NCBI RefSeq assembly: GCF_027244095.1
Contig: NC_069657.1
Location: forward strand, 241,096,674 to 241,160,673
Origin: Hemicordylus capensis
Taxonomy: Eukaryota; Chordata; Lepidosauria; Squamata; Cordylidae
Reading direction: 5' to 3'
DNA length: 64,000 nt
The first letter of the stretch is position 1. Every line of letters begins with the position of its first letter. Below the pieces are notes generated by a model. It was not told the DNA's origin, did not search any database, and worked only from the letters and a program-made list of their open reading frames with translations. The position numbers and the translations under genes are program-made. Of this stretch, positions 43,660 to 54,608 are shown piece after piece.

Positions 43660-44087
43660 GGTGGAATGGCTGATCTGGGCTTAGACAGGCTGTTTGGGAC
43701 AGGGTTGCACCCTCCCTGCACCTCAAAGAATCAGTTTTGCCATTTGGGAGTACTCCTTGATTCACATTGCTGCTTGAGTCCCATGTTCTTTTTTCTTTTT
43801 TTACATTTTATATCCTGCTCTTCCTCCGAGGAGCCCAGAGCAGTGTACTACATACTTAAGTTTCTCCTCACAACAACCCTGTGAAGTAGGTTAGGCTGAG
43901 AGAGAAGTGACTGGCCCAGAGTCACCCAGCAAGTAACATGGCTGAATGGGGATTTGAACTCGTGTCTCCCCAGTTCTAATCCAGCACTCTAGCCACTACA
44001 CTTTAGTCCAGCTGCACCCTTTCTTGGAGAATGAAGATCTGGCCACTATTACACATGCTTTGCATACATTCAGATTAGGTTACTGCA
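43660..44087 (+). pseudogene. L2-type LINE reverse-transcriptase fragment
   Basis: The translation contains MADLGLDRLFGTGLHPP and FCHLGVLLDSHCCLSP (about 43665-43785), then after a Sauria SINE LQLHPFLENEDLATITHALH and FRLGYCN (44013-44080). These match the C-terminal pattern LGVxLDSxLSL ... LxPfLxxxDLAtvxHAxxxSRLDYCN of L2/CR1-type LINE ORF2. Interrupted by the SINEs at 43798 and 44088. Confidence 0.7.
43798..44008 (-). mobile_element. Sauria SINE inserted in the LINE fragment
   Basis: Minus strand: TTACATTTTATATCCTGCTC, TTCCTCCGAGGAGCCCAGAG, CCTCACAACAACCCTGTG, AGAGTCACCCAGC, ATTTGAACTCGTG and CACTCTAGCCACTACAC. Inserted between the LGVLLDS and LQLHPFLEN parts of the reverse-transcriptase fragment. 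Confidence 0.88.
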
Positions 44088-44322
44088 ATGGTTAGAGTGC
44101 TGGACTAGGACCGGGGAGACCCGAGTTCAAATCCCCATTCAGCCATGATATTTGCTGGGTGACTCTGGGCCAGTCACTTCTCTCTCAGTCTAACCTACTT
44201 CACAGGGTTGTTGTGAGGAGAAACCTACGTATGTAGTACACTGCTCTGGGCTCCTTGGAGGAAGAGTAGGATATAAAATGTATGTATGTATGTATGTATG
44301 TATAAATAAATAAATAAATGTG
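44088..44322 (+). mobile_element. Sauria SINE, full length
   Basis: AATGGTTAGAGTGCTGGACT, AGTTCAAATCCCC, TGGGTGACTCTGGGCCAG, CACAGGGTTGTTGTGAGG and CTCTGGGCTCCTTGGAGG, then a (TATG)n/(AAAT)n tail. Head-to-head with the preceding copy, 80 bp apart. Confidence 0.92.
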
Positions 44323-45886
44323 TTCAGAATTAGCTACTAAAGGGAAAGGTCACTGGGAAAGGTTGGGATTCCTGGACCACACCCTACACTAACATGAAGG
44401 ACTTCTGGCAAGACATGTGTTGCATCTCATGCAGACCACAAAGAATATGCTTGGTGGGAGCCTTGCTAACCTTTAAACTATATCTTTGTGTGGATCCTAA
44501 CCAGATTCCCCTGTACAAGAATATTCCCAAGACGGCCCATGAGCTGGCTCGATGGCTGGACTAGACCAGACCCAGTTCGGCTGAGCCCAAACTTGGACTG
44601 GGCCAGCTCAAATCTGATCTGGATTCAAGCCAATCCGGCAAAATCGGTTCTGTGTGCATCCCTAGAAGACAGACATCTCAGGTGGGAGATGAAACCTGAG
44701 AGTATCAGTCTAACAAAGGGGAATCAGGTCAGAGACAGAGAGTAGACAGAGAGGATCCCCTAGTGATTAATAGGACTGCTGGTGTAGAGATTCAATGCCT
44801 TCTGGTGTTTGCATCTCCAACACTGATAGGCACCACTGAAACTTGGTGGGGAAAGACTCATGATTGTAATAGAGTAAAAATTGTTCAAAAGAAACAGATC
44901 TAATAGAAAGGGCGCCTGAGTTGCATGATACGTAAAGAATTTTCAAACACATAAATAATACATAAAGAACACCTGCACAGAAACCCATGAATCTGAGCAT
45001 GAAAGCCCAGTCGAAAATGGCTGGGTGGAAATCAAAGGAGAGTGATGCCACTGTGAAAGTGCACTAGAGACCACCAGGCCAAGCAGAAAACACAGACGAC
45101 AACACTCCTAAGTGAGATTACCAAACATTCAAAGTGGTAAACCAAAGTGGTAATAATGGTCTTCAACTATTCTGATACCTGCTCAGAGTCTAGCTGCTGA
45201 GAGTAAGAGGTCCAATACATTCTTGACCTGCCTTGCTGACAATTTCATCTGACAATTCCATCACATGGAGGAATAAACAAGCGGATAGATTATCCTAGAA
45301 TTAATTCTTTCCAACAAGGAATAATTGGTTGATGAAGTGACAATGGTGAGAGCCTGGGGAGAAAGTGACCATGTAATCTTGAACTGCATTATTTCAAGGG
45401 GAGAGAAAATTGAGGGTAGTTTGGCACGTATCCTGGATTCCAGCCCACCACAGAAGACAGGAAAACCAAGACCAAATTCCTGAAAATTCTGACATAGAAT
45501 TAATGGAGGAGCAGGAGGACAGACAGGATCAAATCCCTGTGAATGGTATTCCTGTCACAGTGTGGAGTCAAAATGGTGCAGACATTTCGCTTATTAATAA
45601 GAGTTTGAGTCGTGAAAGAAATCCACTATACACCACTGCTATTCTGGGTCATCTCAGCTGATATCCCTTCCCTGGGTGATGCTCTGTTGAATTAGCCAAG
45701 CAGTGAAGAATATGTCCCTTTCTGGACTCCACTTCTCAGAAACGGAGCCAAAGAAAGAGCAACAGGGCTATTGCTGCAGGGGATAATTTTTTGTTTCTTT
45801 GGAGGGGAAAGGAGGGTAATAATTACCAAAAAGCAAAGCTCATGAAAATGTACATTTAGTTCTGCTCTTTTGAAGCAGTTCAACTA
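44323..45886. other. Mostly no feature; repeat end at 44530-44665
   Basis: 44530-44665 is rich in CTGGNCCAG/AGCTGG words and ends GGTTCTGTGTGCATCCCTAG, like the right end of a TAGGG(A/G)TGTGC-type hAT. A similar piece is at 62270. The left end was not found. The rest shows no exon. Confidence 0.4.
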
Positions 45887-46022
45887 GGGCTGTGGGAAGC
45901 AGCTCCAATTAGATTTGTGGACTGCTTCAGTCTTCAGGGCTGCCACTGATTCAATTCAGAACTTTGGACTCGCAAAGTGATTTGATTCAGACTGAACTGC
46001 TTCAAGCCACTTTGCCAGCCCT
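45887..46022. mobile_element. Possible short MITE
   Basis: AGGGCTGTGGGAAGCAGCTCC ... GAACTGCTTCAAGC ... TTTGCCAGCCCT with scattered dyads (GACTGCTTCAGTC, GAATCA/TGATTC). Ends AGGGCTG/CAGCCCT only. No clear target duplication. Confidence 0.35.
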
Positions 46023-47163
46023 CCTCCTTAGTCCTTTACTTCTAGTGAGAAGACAGATGCAGTGACACAGTGTCTGTTTAAAACACAATACCGGAAGAAA
46101 TGCTTGTGTTTTCTCCCTGAAAAAACACAGGGTCATCTGGGAGGTTGTGGCAATGGCTGCAGCCCCAGAAAAGACTTTGATTCCAAGAAGTTCTTGCACC
46201 TTTCCTTGGATGGCAAAAAGCAGAATTCAGTCCTCTTCCAGCAGCAATTTTCAAACATCCCACACTGATGCAGCTCTGCCTCCCGCCACTCTAAGTAGAG
46301 GAACTGAAGGAAGTACATCAGGAGGAGTGCTGGTGAAATTTGCCAAAGCAGTCCAGAGGAATGGAATAGGGCAGCATTTCATCTGAGTGAGAAGGGGCTG
46401 AATCCAGCAGCCCACTGCTTTGGTTCCAAATACCAGCCTAAAGGTTTGCTAGCCCCTAAGTTAAATAGGAGTAGGAGCTGGTTGCTTTTAGCACTGTCGG
46501 GATGCCGCCTTACCTGGTTGCCTGCATGGCCCTGTGGAGTCCAGCAGAGAGCATGGTGTCCCTCCTTTGGGGCTTCTGTCTTCCCCTGAAGGGAGCAGGG
46601 GTGAAATGGTTCCATGCTGGTCTGGTGGGGTTGAGCAGGCGAGACAGGAAACAGCTCCAGTAGGGCAGCCACGTTGGGCATGGCAGGAAGTGAGACCAGG
46701 AAGGGGTGGGGCTTAGAGTAGGCTGCAAGCCCTGCCAGCTCCGTACTGGGGCATTTAAAGCCAAGGCAGCTGATGATGAGGGCTGCTCTTGAGCATGGAA
46801 GTTGGAAGCTCCCCTGGAGAGAGAACCTGGAGGATGCAGCAAGCTGGGAGGAGGTCTGCGGTGATGAAATAATCTCCTCCCCTGGCCTACTCTGACGCTG
46901 ACCTTGTCTGTTCCCATCCTGTAATTCTGGGTTCAAGAAAGGCCAGGAACACACTTCCTCCCCCTTAGAGCCTTACAAGCACATTAAATGTATCCTTTTC
47001 TCCCCTCCCCATAATCAAATATTTCTATATGTATTGCATTGAATTTATTTCAGTTATAGACCAGCAGTTATTAGACATACAAGAATGTGTCTATATGTGA
47101 ATTTGTACAGTGCCCTACAGGAACAGAGCTGAATATGTGTCTTGTGAGGACTAGAAGAAGGGC
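46023..47163. other. No gene recognised
   Basis: The open frame 46379-46954 (-, 191 codons) and its overlapping frame are the longest non-repeat frames in this part, but they are Pro/Ser/Leu-rich, overlap another open frame and show no domain. Treated as chance. Confidence 0.4.
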
Positions 47164-47435
47164 TAACTTGGCAAAGTTACCCCTGCTAACTTGGCAAAGA
47201 GGCACCTTTTAATGTGGTGATTCTCTTTATTTAGCAGGGGGAGAGTAACTGGCCCTGACCACCCCCAGCACAGGACTCCAGTGACTGTTGCTGGTGTCTA
47301 TCTGATGTTTCTTTTTAGATTGTGAGCCCTTTGGGGCCAGGGAGCCATCTTATTTATTTATTATTTCTCTGTGTAAACTATCCTGAGCCATTTTTGGAAG
47401 GGCAGCATAGAAACAAACAAACAAACAAACTATAT
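47164..47435 (+). repeat. L2-like LINE 3' tail, best copy
   Basis: TGCTAACTTGGCAAAGAGGC, TGTGGTGATTCTCTTTATT, AGCAGGGGGAGAGTAACTGG, AGTGACTGTTGCTGGTGTC, GATTGTGAGCCCTTTGGGG and TATCCTGAGCCATTTTTGG, then (AAAC)n. The preceding 47155-47180 has a short imperfect repeat of the first block. Confidence 0.7.
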
Positions 47436-48002
47436 ATATGCAGCTAAAGGTGTGTGTGGCTTGTAGATTTCAGTAAGACCACCCTCCACCCGCCACTGCC
47501 ATAATTCAAGTACTTCCTCAGCCTCTAAGAGGAATGTGCCTGTTCAGTTCTACTTGCAGCCTGGAATAGGAGTCATGTAGTGCTGTTCAGACCAGGGTCA
47601 GGGTGTATGGAGGTGGTGTTGTTTCAGGAAGGAGGAGGAGAAAAAGGGCACCTTATGTCTCCTCCAGTCCCTTGGCTGGTTGCCAGCTTTGAACCTGAGC
47701 ATTTTATTGCTATATAGCAGTGAGAGGGTGTTTGAAACATTCCTGTATAGCACAGGAAGGGGAGATCTTTAACCTCCATGGCATGCATCTTCCCAACCCT
47801 ACTACCAAGGATACATGGTATCTAGGATATGTACTGGTCCAGTTCACAAAATCAACTGAATCACAAAATTTGAACCTATATATAATGTGGGAACATCCGC
47901 AAGGTTGTGTGAACCCATGCAAAGCTGGAAATCTCAGATTCATCTTGGGTCACAGACTACCTTGGCGTGGGTTCACACTATCACACTAATATCAGTAACC
48001 CA
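47436..48002. other. No gene recognised
   Basis: Unique-looking sequence with no exon or repeat recognised. Confidence 0.4.
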
Positions 48003-48745
48003 CACTAAACCTAAGCCACCTAATGGCGCAGTGGGGAAGTAACCTGCCTAGAGAGCAAGAGGCTTTTGGTTTGAATCCCCCCGCTGGTGTGTTTCCCAGA
48101 CTATAGGAAACTCCTGTATCGCGATATAGGAAGATGCTGAAAGGCATCATCTCATAAAGCAGTGGGGAGGCAATGGTAAACCCCTTGTGTATTCTACCAA
48201 GAAAACCACATGGCTTTGTGGTTGCCAAGAGTTGGCAGTGGACCGGGTCTCACGATCAGGGAGACCCGGTTTTAAGGGGTGAGCGGGAAGAGCGGGTTAA
48301 GGCCGCTCTCCCCACTCACGAGTGAGCAGGGAGTCCTGGGTGGCCTTATCAGCTGCCCACACGATGGCTGGCTCCGAGACGGAGCCGGCGGGGGCTGGGG
48401 AGCTCGAGGGCCGCGCTGCCCCTGGAAGCCCCAGTATACTGGGGAGACCCTCGAGCTGGGAGGCTGCTTTTAAGCCTCCCGGCCGGGGGTCTACTCACGA
48501 GTAGCTGCGGCATGGAGCCGCGCTGTGGCTACTCACGAGCAGATAGCCCGGGTTTGTGGAGTGCTCGCTCCGCAAACCTGGGCTAAGGGGCGGGCTACAG
48601 GAGCGGGTTAGCCGCTCCAGAACCACCGGGCTCGGCTGTGAGCCTGGTGGTTCTGACGATCACAAAAATCGGGCTAGAATTTTCCTAGCCCGATTTTTGT
48701 GATCGTAAGAATAGCACCACTGACTTGACAGCACAACCTTTCCTC
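48003..48745 (+). mobile_element. tRNA-derived SINE (second family) split by a foldback element
   Basis: Head CACCTAATGGCGCAGTGGGG, B box GGTTTGAATCCCC, TTTCCCAGACTATAGG, GCTGAAAGGCATCATC and CTACCAAGAAAACCACATGG to about 48237. The 3' end ACTGACTTGACAGCACAACC resumes at about 48717. Confidence 0.8.
48238..48716. mobile_element. GC-rich foldback family, copy 6
   Basis: Left end GGACCGGGTCTCACGATCAG with the nearby dyad GAGACCCGGT. Interior CCGCTCTCCCCACTCACGAG, GAGTGCTCGCTCCGCAAACC and TTTGTGGAGCG..., then AAAAATCGGGCTAG/CTAGCCCGATTTTTG and GATCGTAAGAATAGC. Inserted in a SINE, so both edges are bracketed within a few bases, though the short target duplication is ambiguous. Confidence 0.7.
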
Positions 48746-48850
48746 CGCTCCCCCAATTAAGCCTAGATTCAAACAATTGTATGAACAAGCCCACTATTCA
48801 TTTCATCTTGAGCAGGCCCTCTCCCTACCCCTAGACTCAATTTTCCTGCA

Positions 48851-49881
48851 TTTTTAGCCTACTTTCCGGTAGGCTTATGAGATCACCCAGCATTTTATGC
48901 ATGCATCTGTCTGTGTGTTTGTGTGTGTGTCCCCCACCCTCATCAGCTTCGCAGTGCTAGACCAATATGAACCAAATTGGGTAAAGTTGTAGGGACACAT
49001 AGGGACATCTCAATGGCATAGTTTGTGATGATGTCATCCACTGTGATTCAAGATGGCGGACAAGTGGTTGTTTGAGGTGCAAGTGGGCTGTGGACTGTCT
49101 AGCTGATTTGAACCAAATTTGGCACAGTTGTAGTTAGTGACACATAGAGACACCTCAATGGTATAGTTTGTAATGATGCCATCCACCCCAATCCAAGATC
49201 GCAGACGCATGAATGTTTAAAGTGCAAAAGGGCTATCTTGTGGCCCACCTAACCAATTTGAACCAAATTTGGTACAATTTTATTGAGTGACACAAAGGGA
49301 CATCTCAATGGCGTGATTTGTGATGATGTTGTCTACACCCCCCTCCAATTCAAGATGGTAAAGTAAAGTGTGCCATCGAGTCAGTGTCAACTCTGGCGAC
49401 CACAGAGCCCTGTGGTTATCTTTGGTAGAATACAGGAGGGGGTTTATCATTGCCTCCTCCTGCACAGTATGAGATTATGCCTTTCAGCATCTTCCTATAT
49501 TGCTGCTGCCCGATATAACATACCAACGGGGATTCGAACTGGCAACCTCTGGCTTGCTAGTCAAGTCATTTCCCCGCTGCACCATTAGGTGGCTTCATGA
49601 ATATCTGAGCCACAATTGGGCTAACTTGTGAACTGCCTACCGATTTGAACCACATCTGCAACAGGTGTAGGAACACATAGGGCCAGCTTGTAGGGACACA
49701 TACGGACATTAAAAATGCAGTTTGTGATAGTGTCATCCCATTCAAGATGGTGGACGCATGAATGTTTGAGGTGCAAGTGGACTACTTGTGAACTGCCTAA
49801 CCAATCTGGACCAAATTTAGTCCAGTTGTAGGGACAGTGAAAGGAAAGTAGGCATATTAGTTCTTACTCAAACAACTTGTT
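48851..49881 (-). mobile_element. HINE-like element, copy 2
   Basis: Inverted relative of 1717-2515. Plus-strand left end is the TTTTTAGCCTAC...GTAGGCT hairpin, then the GTGTGTTTGTGTGTGTGTCC microsatellite and about six 140-bp tandem units ('ATTCAAGATGGCGGACAAGTGG', 'CAAATTTGGCACAGTTGTAG', 'GTTTGTGATGATGTCATCC'). At the far end are GGAAAGTAGGCA, TTAGTTCTTACTC and AACAACTTGTT. Termini, hairpin, microsatellite position and tandem core are all shared with copy 1. Interrupted by a SINE at 49358. Confidence 0.6.
49358..49595 (-). mobile_element. tRNA-derived SINE (second family) in HINE-like copy 2
   Basis: Minus strand, full length: AAAGTGTGCCATCGAGTC, TTTGGTAGAATACAGGAGGG, ATGCCTTTCAGCATCTTCC, TGCTGCTGCCCGATATAAC, GGGGATTCGAACTGGC and CCCGCTGCACCATTAGGTGG. 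It lacks the GTTTCCCAGACTATGG block seen at 8000. Confidence 0.88.
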
Positions 49882-49985
49882 TCCCTTCCAAATATAACTT
49901 TCAACATTCTTTGTATCGTTTGCTCTCAGTCACAGACTTAATGTACAGACTCACACAGTCTGCTGGATTTCTAGTTCTTTTAGAT

Positions 49986-50123
49986 CAGTGGTTCCCAGCC
50001 TGGGGGCCTCCAGATGTTGCTGAACTATAACTCCCATCAACCCCTGATACAATAAATTGTACCTGGGGATGATGGGAGTATTAGTTCAGCAACATCTGGA
50101 GGCCCCCAGGTAGGGAACCACCA
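49986..50123. mobile_element. 138-bp hAT MITE
   Basis: CAGTGGTTCCCAGCCTGGGG ... CCCCCAGGTAGGGAACCACCA with a perfect 8-bp duplication TTTTAGAT (49978-49985 and 50124-50131). Central AACTCCCATCA / GATGATGGGAG dyad. Confidence 0.93.
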
Positions 50124-50131
50124 TTTTAGAT

Positions 50132-51204
50132 ATTTTCTGTATTCTTCCCCAGGGCAGAAATGAGTTACCCACAGAAAACAATGGGGAGATCCAGAATTTT
50201 ATAGCTATGATTGGATGGTGGCAGTGCCCCCCCCCAAAAACCCCCTCCCAAAATGTAGCAGCAAATATAAGAGTTTGCCTTTTCTAGTCAATGAAATGAG
50301 TTATTCTAGCATTTTTATATCTTGGTGCCCTCAAGCTTCCATAAGATCCTGGAATTTCCCGGGGCCACTTGAAGATTTAAAACAAAAAACCCACACATGT
50401 ACAGCTCTATAGGCTGGTTCTCACTACCAGTATAGGAGAAGTGTCGTATCCAAGTTCAGGAGCTGTGGGCTCTCCTGTTTGTGATCGTGTGCTTGTTAGG
50501 AGGAAGTCCCACAAGTGTGTAGCAACTAACATATGTTGGAGTGATCCTATTTCGCATACAAACTGGTAGGTAGGCACTCAACCATCTGAATGAGTGTATA
50601 TGATGGTTAATCCTTAATTAGACATTAGGCCCACTGAGTTCAATAGGATTTACTCCTATGCATGGGATAGCAACATAAAACACCAAAAATATGCTGGTGA
50701 AGGGAGAGTGAATAGGCAAAATGTATACAAACACTTATGAATCAGAAGGATCCTTGAAAGGAACATCCCAAGGGATGATTCACAGAGAGAACCAGAAAGC
50801 TACTTCACCCCATAAGAGATGATCACTTCACAGGTTGCCCCCACCTGCACACACCCACATGCATGCAGATTGGTCTATGCAATCCAGAGCACAATGTGCT
50901 ATCACCAGAACTGCAACAATGTGCCTAAATAGCAGCTATTTTTATTGTATGTTTGTTTATCATATTTGCATCTTGCCCTTCCTCCAAGAATCTCAGGGTG
51001 GAATATGTGGGAGTTATCCTGTTGTCTGAAGATTTGAGACAGGACACCTGTGTTGGATCTCTGGAAGAAGTTTTATAGCTCAAGCATCTGAGAATCTTGT
51101 TTGGTTAATGAATGCTAGGGAAAGTGTTGAGAAATCTTTGACCATATAAATATTGCCTACAACTACTACTACAGTTTCCAAATCAGTTAACACAGAGACA
51201 TTGT
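50132..51204. other. Mostly no feature
   Basis: 50410-50520 starts GGCTGGTTCTCACTACCAG, like one end of the GC-rich foldback family. 50620-50690 is a fragment of the unclassified repeat. 50945-51005 has a TTGCATCTTGCCCTTCCTCC LINE-tail word. No exon. Confidence 0.4.
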
Positions 51205-51395
51205 AAATAAATAAGACAGATCCCTGTCCTCAAAGGGCTCACAATCAAAAAAGAAACAGAAGACAGACACCAGCAATGGTCAGTGGAGAGATACTGTGCT
51301 GGGGGTGGATAGGGCCAGTTGCTCTCCCCTTGCTAAATAAAGAGACTCACCACTTTTAAAAGGTGCCTCTTTGCCCAGTTAGCAGGGCAGGTTCC
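51205..51395 (-). repeat. L2-like LINE 3' tail
   Basis: Minus strand: AAATAAATAAGACAGATCCC, CTCAAAGGGCTCACAATC, ACACCAGCAATGGTCAG, GGGCCAGTTGCTCTCCCC, CTAAATAAAGAGACTCACC and CAGTTAGCAGGG. Confidence 0.7.
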
Positions 51396-52329
51396 ACTGG
51401 GTTCAATGGGGCTTAATGCCAGGCAAGTAGGTATAGGATTGTAGATGCTTAGCATTTTAAAATAAACCAGTCATTGCAGTGGTCCATGCTGAGAGTATTA
51501 AGTGACACATGCTAAAGCAAGGCACTCCTGTAGTGGAATACAGACTGAAGCATTTTCTATTGTATGTACTGAAAATGTGCAAAACTGCTGTTTGATTTCA
51601 CAAACTGGCAGTTAGTTAGTCTGCATATACAAACACATCCCCCACCCCCACGGAACATTACAATGTTTCAGCAGATGTTTATTTCAGCCAATGTTTAAAA
51701 CACAGGCGCAGGTATTGTACTCTTTGAGAGCTCAGCTGGGAAATGTAATATTACAGTTTTATGAATCATTTCCATGGCACAGTGTGTATCCAGATACTCC
51801 ACAATCCTTGTTGCACACAGCGAGCAGCAATGCTGTGAGGTAGGTCACTAAGGCTCCCATTAGGGATGGGAGGACTCCTGTCAAAACAATGGCTTGCCCA
51901 AGAATGCCCAGAAAGTTTATGGCTGAACAGACTTTCAGCTTTGGGCTCCAAGTGCTGTAGGCAGCTGAACACAGGGGAGCTGGTATGAGTCTTGGCGGGT
52001 TTGGGCCAGAGCTGAATAGAGCTCTGGGGCCGGTGGGCATGTGGGTAAAACCAAAGACAGTGTTCGATGCAGGCCAGGGTTTGAGCTAAAAAGTCAGACC
52101 CAAAGAGGGTGGGGCCTGACTAGAATGAGGATGGAGGCAGGCAGATGGACATGAAAACACTTGAGAGAATCTGGCTGTGGTGTTTTTGCTTAATCCATTC
52201 CTTGATCCAGGCCAGCTTTTGAATGGGCTTTCAGTTACTTTTATTCCAGTCCTGGAGTAGATGCAGGGCTTAACAAACAGCCAGCAGCAAGAGCACTGAC
52301 AGCAGACTGCACTTTCCTGTATGTAAATA
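51396..52329. other. No gene recognised
   Basis: 51396-51445 is a fragment of the unclassified repeat (TTCAATGGGGCTTAATGCC, AAGTAGGTATAGGATTG). The rest is unique-looking. Open frames at 51759-52040 (-) lack domain signals. Confidence 0.4.
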
Positions 52330-52796
52330 ATGAGCCTTTTCTCATGAGCATTGAGAAAGGGCAAGAGGGTTAGCGAGGAGAAAGCCCTAAAGATCTTACC
52401 TCCCTGCACAAGAGCATCAGGCTTCTCTTTGGTGGGCGGATTGCCCGCCCAGATAACTACCAGCTACTGCCGGTAGCTTGGAGGGCCGGGCTGCCAGGAC
52501 GCATCACCCCACATTGCCCTGTTCCACGGAGCTCCAATAATGCACCATGTGAGTGTGTGGTGCATTATGGGGATCCCCCCTCCCCTCCCCAAGATTGCCT
52601 CAGCCTGACAGCCCTGGCAGACGATCAGTGAAACAGGGTTAGGAGGAGAGCACTCACTCTCCTAACCTCATTTTGGAGGGTGGCTCCATAGGTGGGTTTG
52701 CCTCCATGGTGCCGATCCCGGCAGTATACACGTGCATGCAAAACTGGGCTGGGCTTCCTTAGCCCCGGTTTTACCCGTGTGTATGAAGAGCTTCCA
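52330..52796. mobile_element. GC-rich foldback family, copy 7
   Basis: Left end TGAGCCTTTTCTCATGAGCA; interior TTACCTCCCTGCACAAGAGC, TAATGCACCATGTGAGTGTG/TGCATTATGGGGATCC and GAGGAGAGCACTCACTCTCC. Right end CCCGTGTGTATGAAGAGCTTC. Confidence 0.6.
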
Positions 52797-53012
52797 TAGC
52801 TATTTCAATAAACCATTAATATTCCTGATTCTACTCCACTGCCTTGTCCTTGCATACCACAACTCTTTCCTCTGGATTCTACACTGGCAAACTAAGACCC
52901 ACTTGTTACTGAGATGATAAGCCTGCGGCTGTACACTAGGGATGGGATGTTCCTACATGCCAAAAAGCCAAAATTAAACCAAAACAAAACAATTGCCAGC
53001 AGTGACCCAACT

Positions 53013-53222
53013 CAAATTCCAGGGATGTAACTACAACTGAATGCGGGGGGGGGGGGGGAGAGATGTCCTTGTGTCCCTGAGGGGGGCTGCCAGCTGGGTG
53101 AAAACTTACTCTCTACTCTCTCCCTTGAATCTCTCTGAAGAAGGAGGCGGGTCGGCAGCACAAGGGGGGGTCCATCTTCATTATTTGTCCCAGGGCCTGC
53201 TCCAACCTTGCTATGCCCCCTG
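53013..53222. mobile_element. hAT remnant of the CAGGGGCGTAGC type
   Basis: Left CAGGGATGTAACTAC, right CCAACCTTGCTATGCCCCCTG (inverted: CAGGGGGCATAGCAAGG). It contains a poly-G run at 53045-53059. No convincing 8-bp duplication remains. Confidence 0.5.
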
Positions 53223-53489
53223 TCTAACCCTGAAATCTTTATAACATGCCAGATTAGGAGGAACCAACAGACTGCCAAGATGATAGACTATGCCGGGAAC
53301 TGGGAAAAACAACACAAACTGCCATTCCTTCATTCTGCGGCCTCAGGTAGCTCATCACAAAGAGCATCCACGCAAAACTCACCGCCTTCAGGCCCAAATC
53401 CTAGCCACCAGTTGCCAAGTCAGACTCTGTCAGCAGGACCAGATTAGCACCAGCTGTGTGATATTTGCTGCTTAAAGTTACTTCTCATC

Positions 53490-53737
53490 CTAATAGGCAG
53501 ATGAATGGTTGCATTGACATGTCTACCAGCACTCCCAGATATCCAGGCATTCATACAGATATATGAACCCTATTTACACATTATGCTGAATGCACATACG
53601 GCAGTACACTTCTGATCTGTACCCTGCAATTGAAGAGGACCATACCCAGGTTCACTTTTCAAATGAAAGCATATACAGAATATAGTCACACAAATATATG
53701 TACTTGTGTACAGACACCTGTATGCTCATGCAACCTA
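53490..53737. repeat. Relative of the 5840-6560 tandem repeat
   Basis: Shares 'CCCAGGTTCACTTTTCAAATGAA' and 'GTACAGACACCTGTATGC' with that region. One or two units. Confidence 0.4.
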
Positions 53738-54118
53738 ATGGGCCCACTCACACAACCATTTGAGAGGGTGGGAGGGGAGGAAGGCTGCATAACCTTACCT
53801 CCTCCACAGACGATTACCAAGACGTTGCTGGGCATGTGGATCACGTGCCTAGATGATCCTCTGCTGCTCCAGGCAGCAGCTGTGGAGGTTGGGGTGCGTC
53901 ATCCCAGCTTCCGGGATGCTGTGCCAGTGCTGGCTGGGAGTAGCTGGCATTTGCACATGAGCTGTTAGCTCAAGTTAAGGGTGTGCTCACGCCCTTAACC
54001 ACAGCTAATCTGTGGGTTCCATAGGCAGGTTTGCCACTGCAGTGCTGCCGGGATCAGCGTGGATCCCAGTGGTTCTCACGACCAGCCTGGGCTTGGCTGC
54101 TCATGAGAACAGCCTCAG
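53738..54118. mobile_element. GC-rich foldback family, copy 8
   Basis: Left GGCCCACTCACACAACC, TACCTCCTCCACAGACGATT, TGTTAGCTCAAGTTAAGGGT/GCCCTTAACCACAGCTAA and right GGCTGCTCATGAGAACAGCC + TCAG. The right end is the family consensus. Confidence 0.65.
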
Positions 54119-54484
54119 TGTCTGAATAGGGCTATACCTTTTGCAGAACTGATATATTTCTGTGCTTGTTGCCACAAGTGGTTTTGTGCTTTACTGCTTG
54201 GGAATGTTTTGAAGCCAGCAGGAAAACCAGCATGTAAGCATAGAGTGGGTAACCCAGAGCATGACTTGTAGTCCTTTCTCCCCCTTTCCCAAGTCAAATG
54301 CATGCAAGGCAAAGGCCTGGCTGGAAGCTTCTCTCAAAGGTTGTTATGGAGCAAGAAACTCAAGATAAGAGAGAGATGCATTTCAAATTGATATGACATA
54401 TATGTTATGTCTGAAGACGCTCCCAAGTGCTATCTGATGCTTATGATTGAAAACGTGTCTTTGGAAGCTTGCGCGAGCTGGCAG

Positions 54485-54498
54485 GTTTCCTTGGAAAC
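54485..54498. promoter_or_regulatory. X-box-like RFX site
   Basis: GTTTCC-TT-GGAAAC, a 14-bp imperfect palindrome matching the X-box core (GTTNCC..GGNAAC) bound by RFX factors. Located 111 bp upstream of the candidate start codon at 54609. Sites of this strength occur by chance, so the assignment depends on the neighbouring exon. Confidence 0.4.
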
Positions 54499-54608
54499 AG
54501 TGGTGTCAGCATCCAGTCATCCATTAGTCAATGGACTTTTCTGTTTTTTGTATTTCAACGTGTGTGGGGGGAGAAGAACCTTGTTATTTTGGGTGATAGT
54601 GGAGCAAA

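Noticed and set aside
46379-46954. 191-codon minus-strand open frame and an overlapping 135-codon frame
   Set aside because: Two overlapping frames in GC-richer DNA with no domain, no conserved motif and no plausible splice sites. Probably chance.
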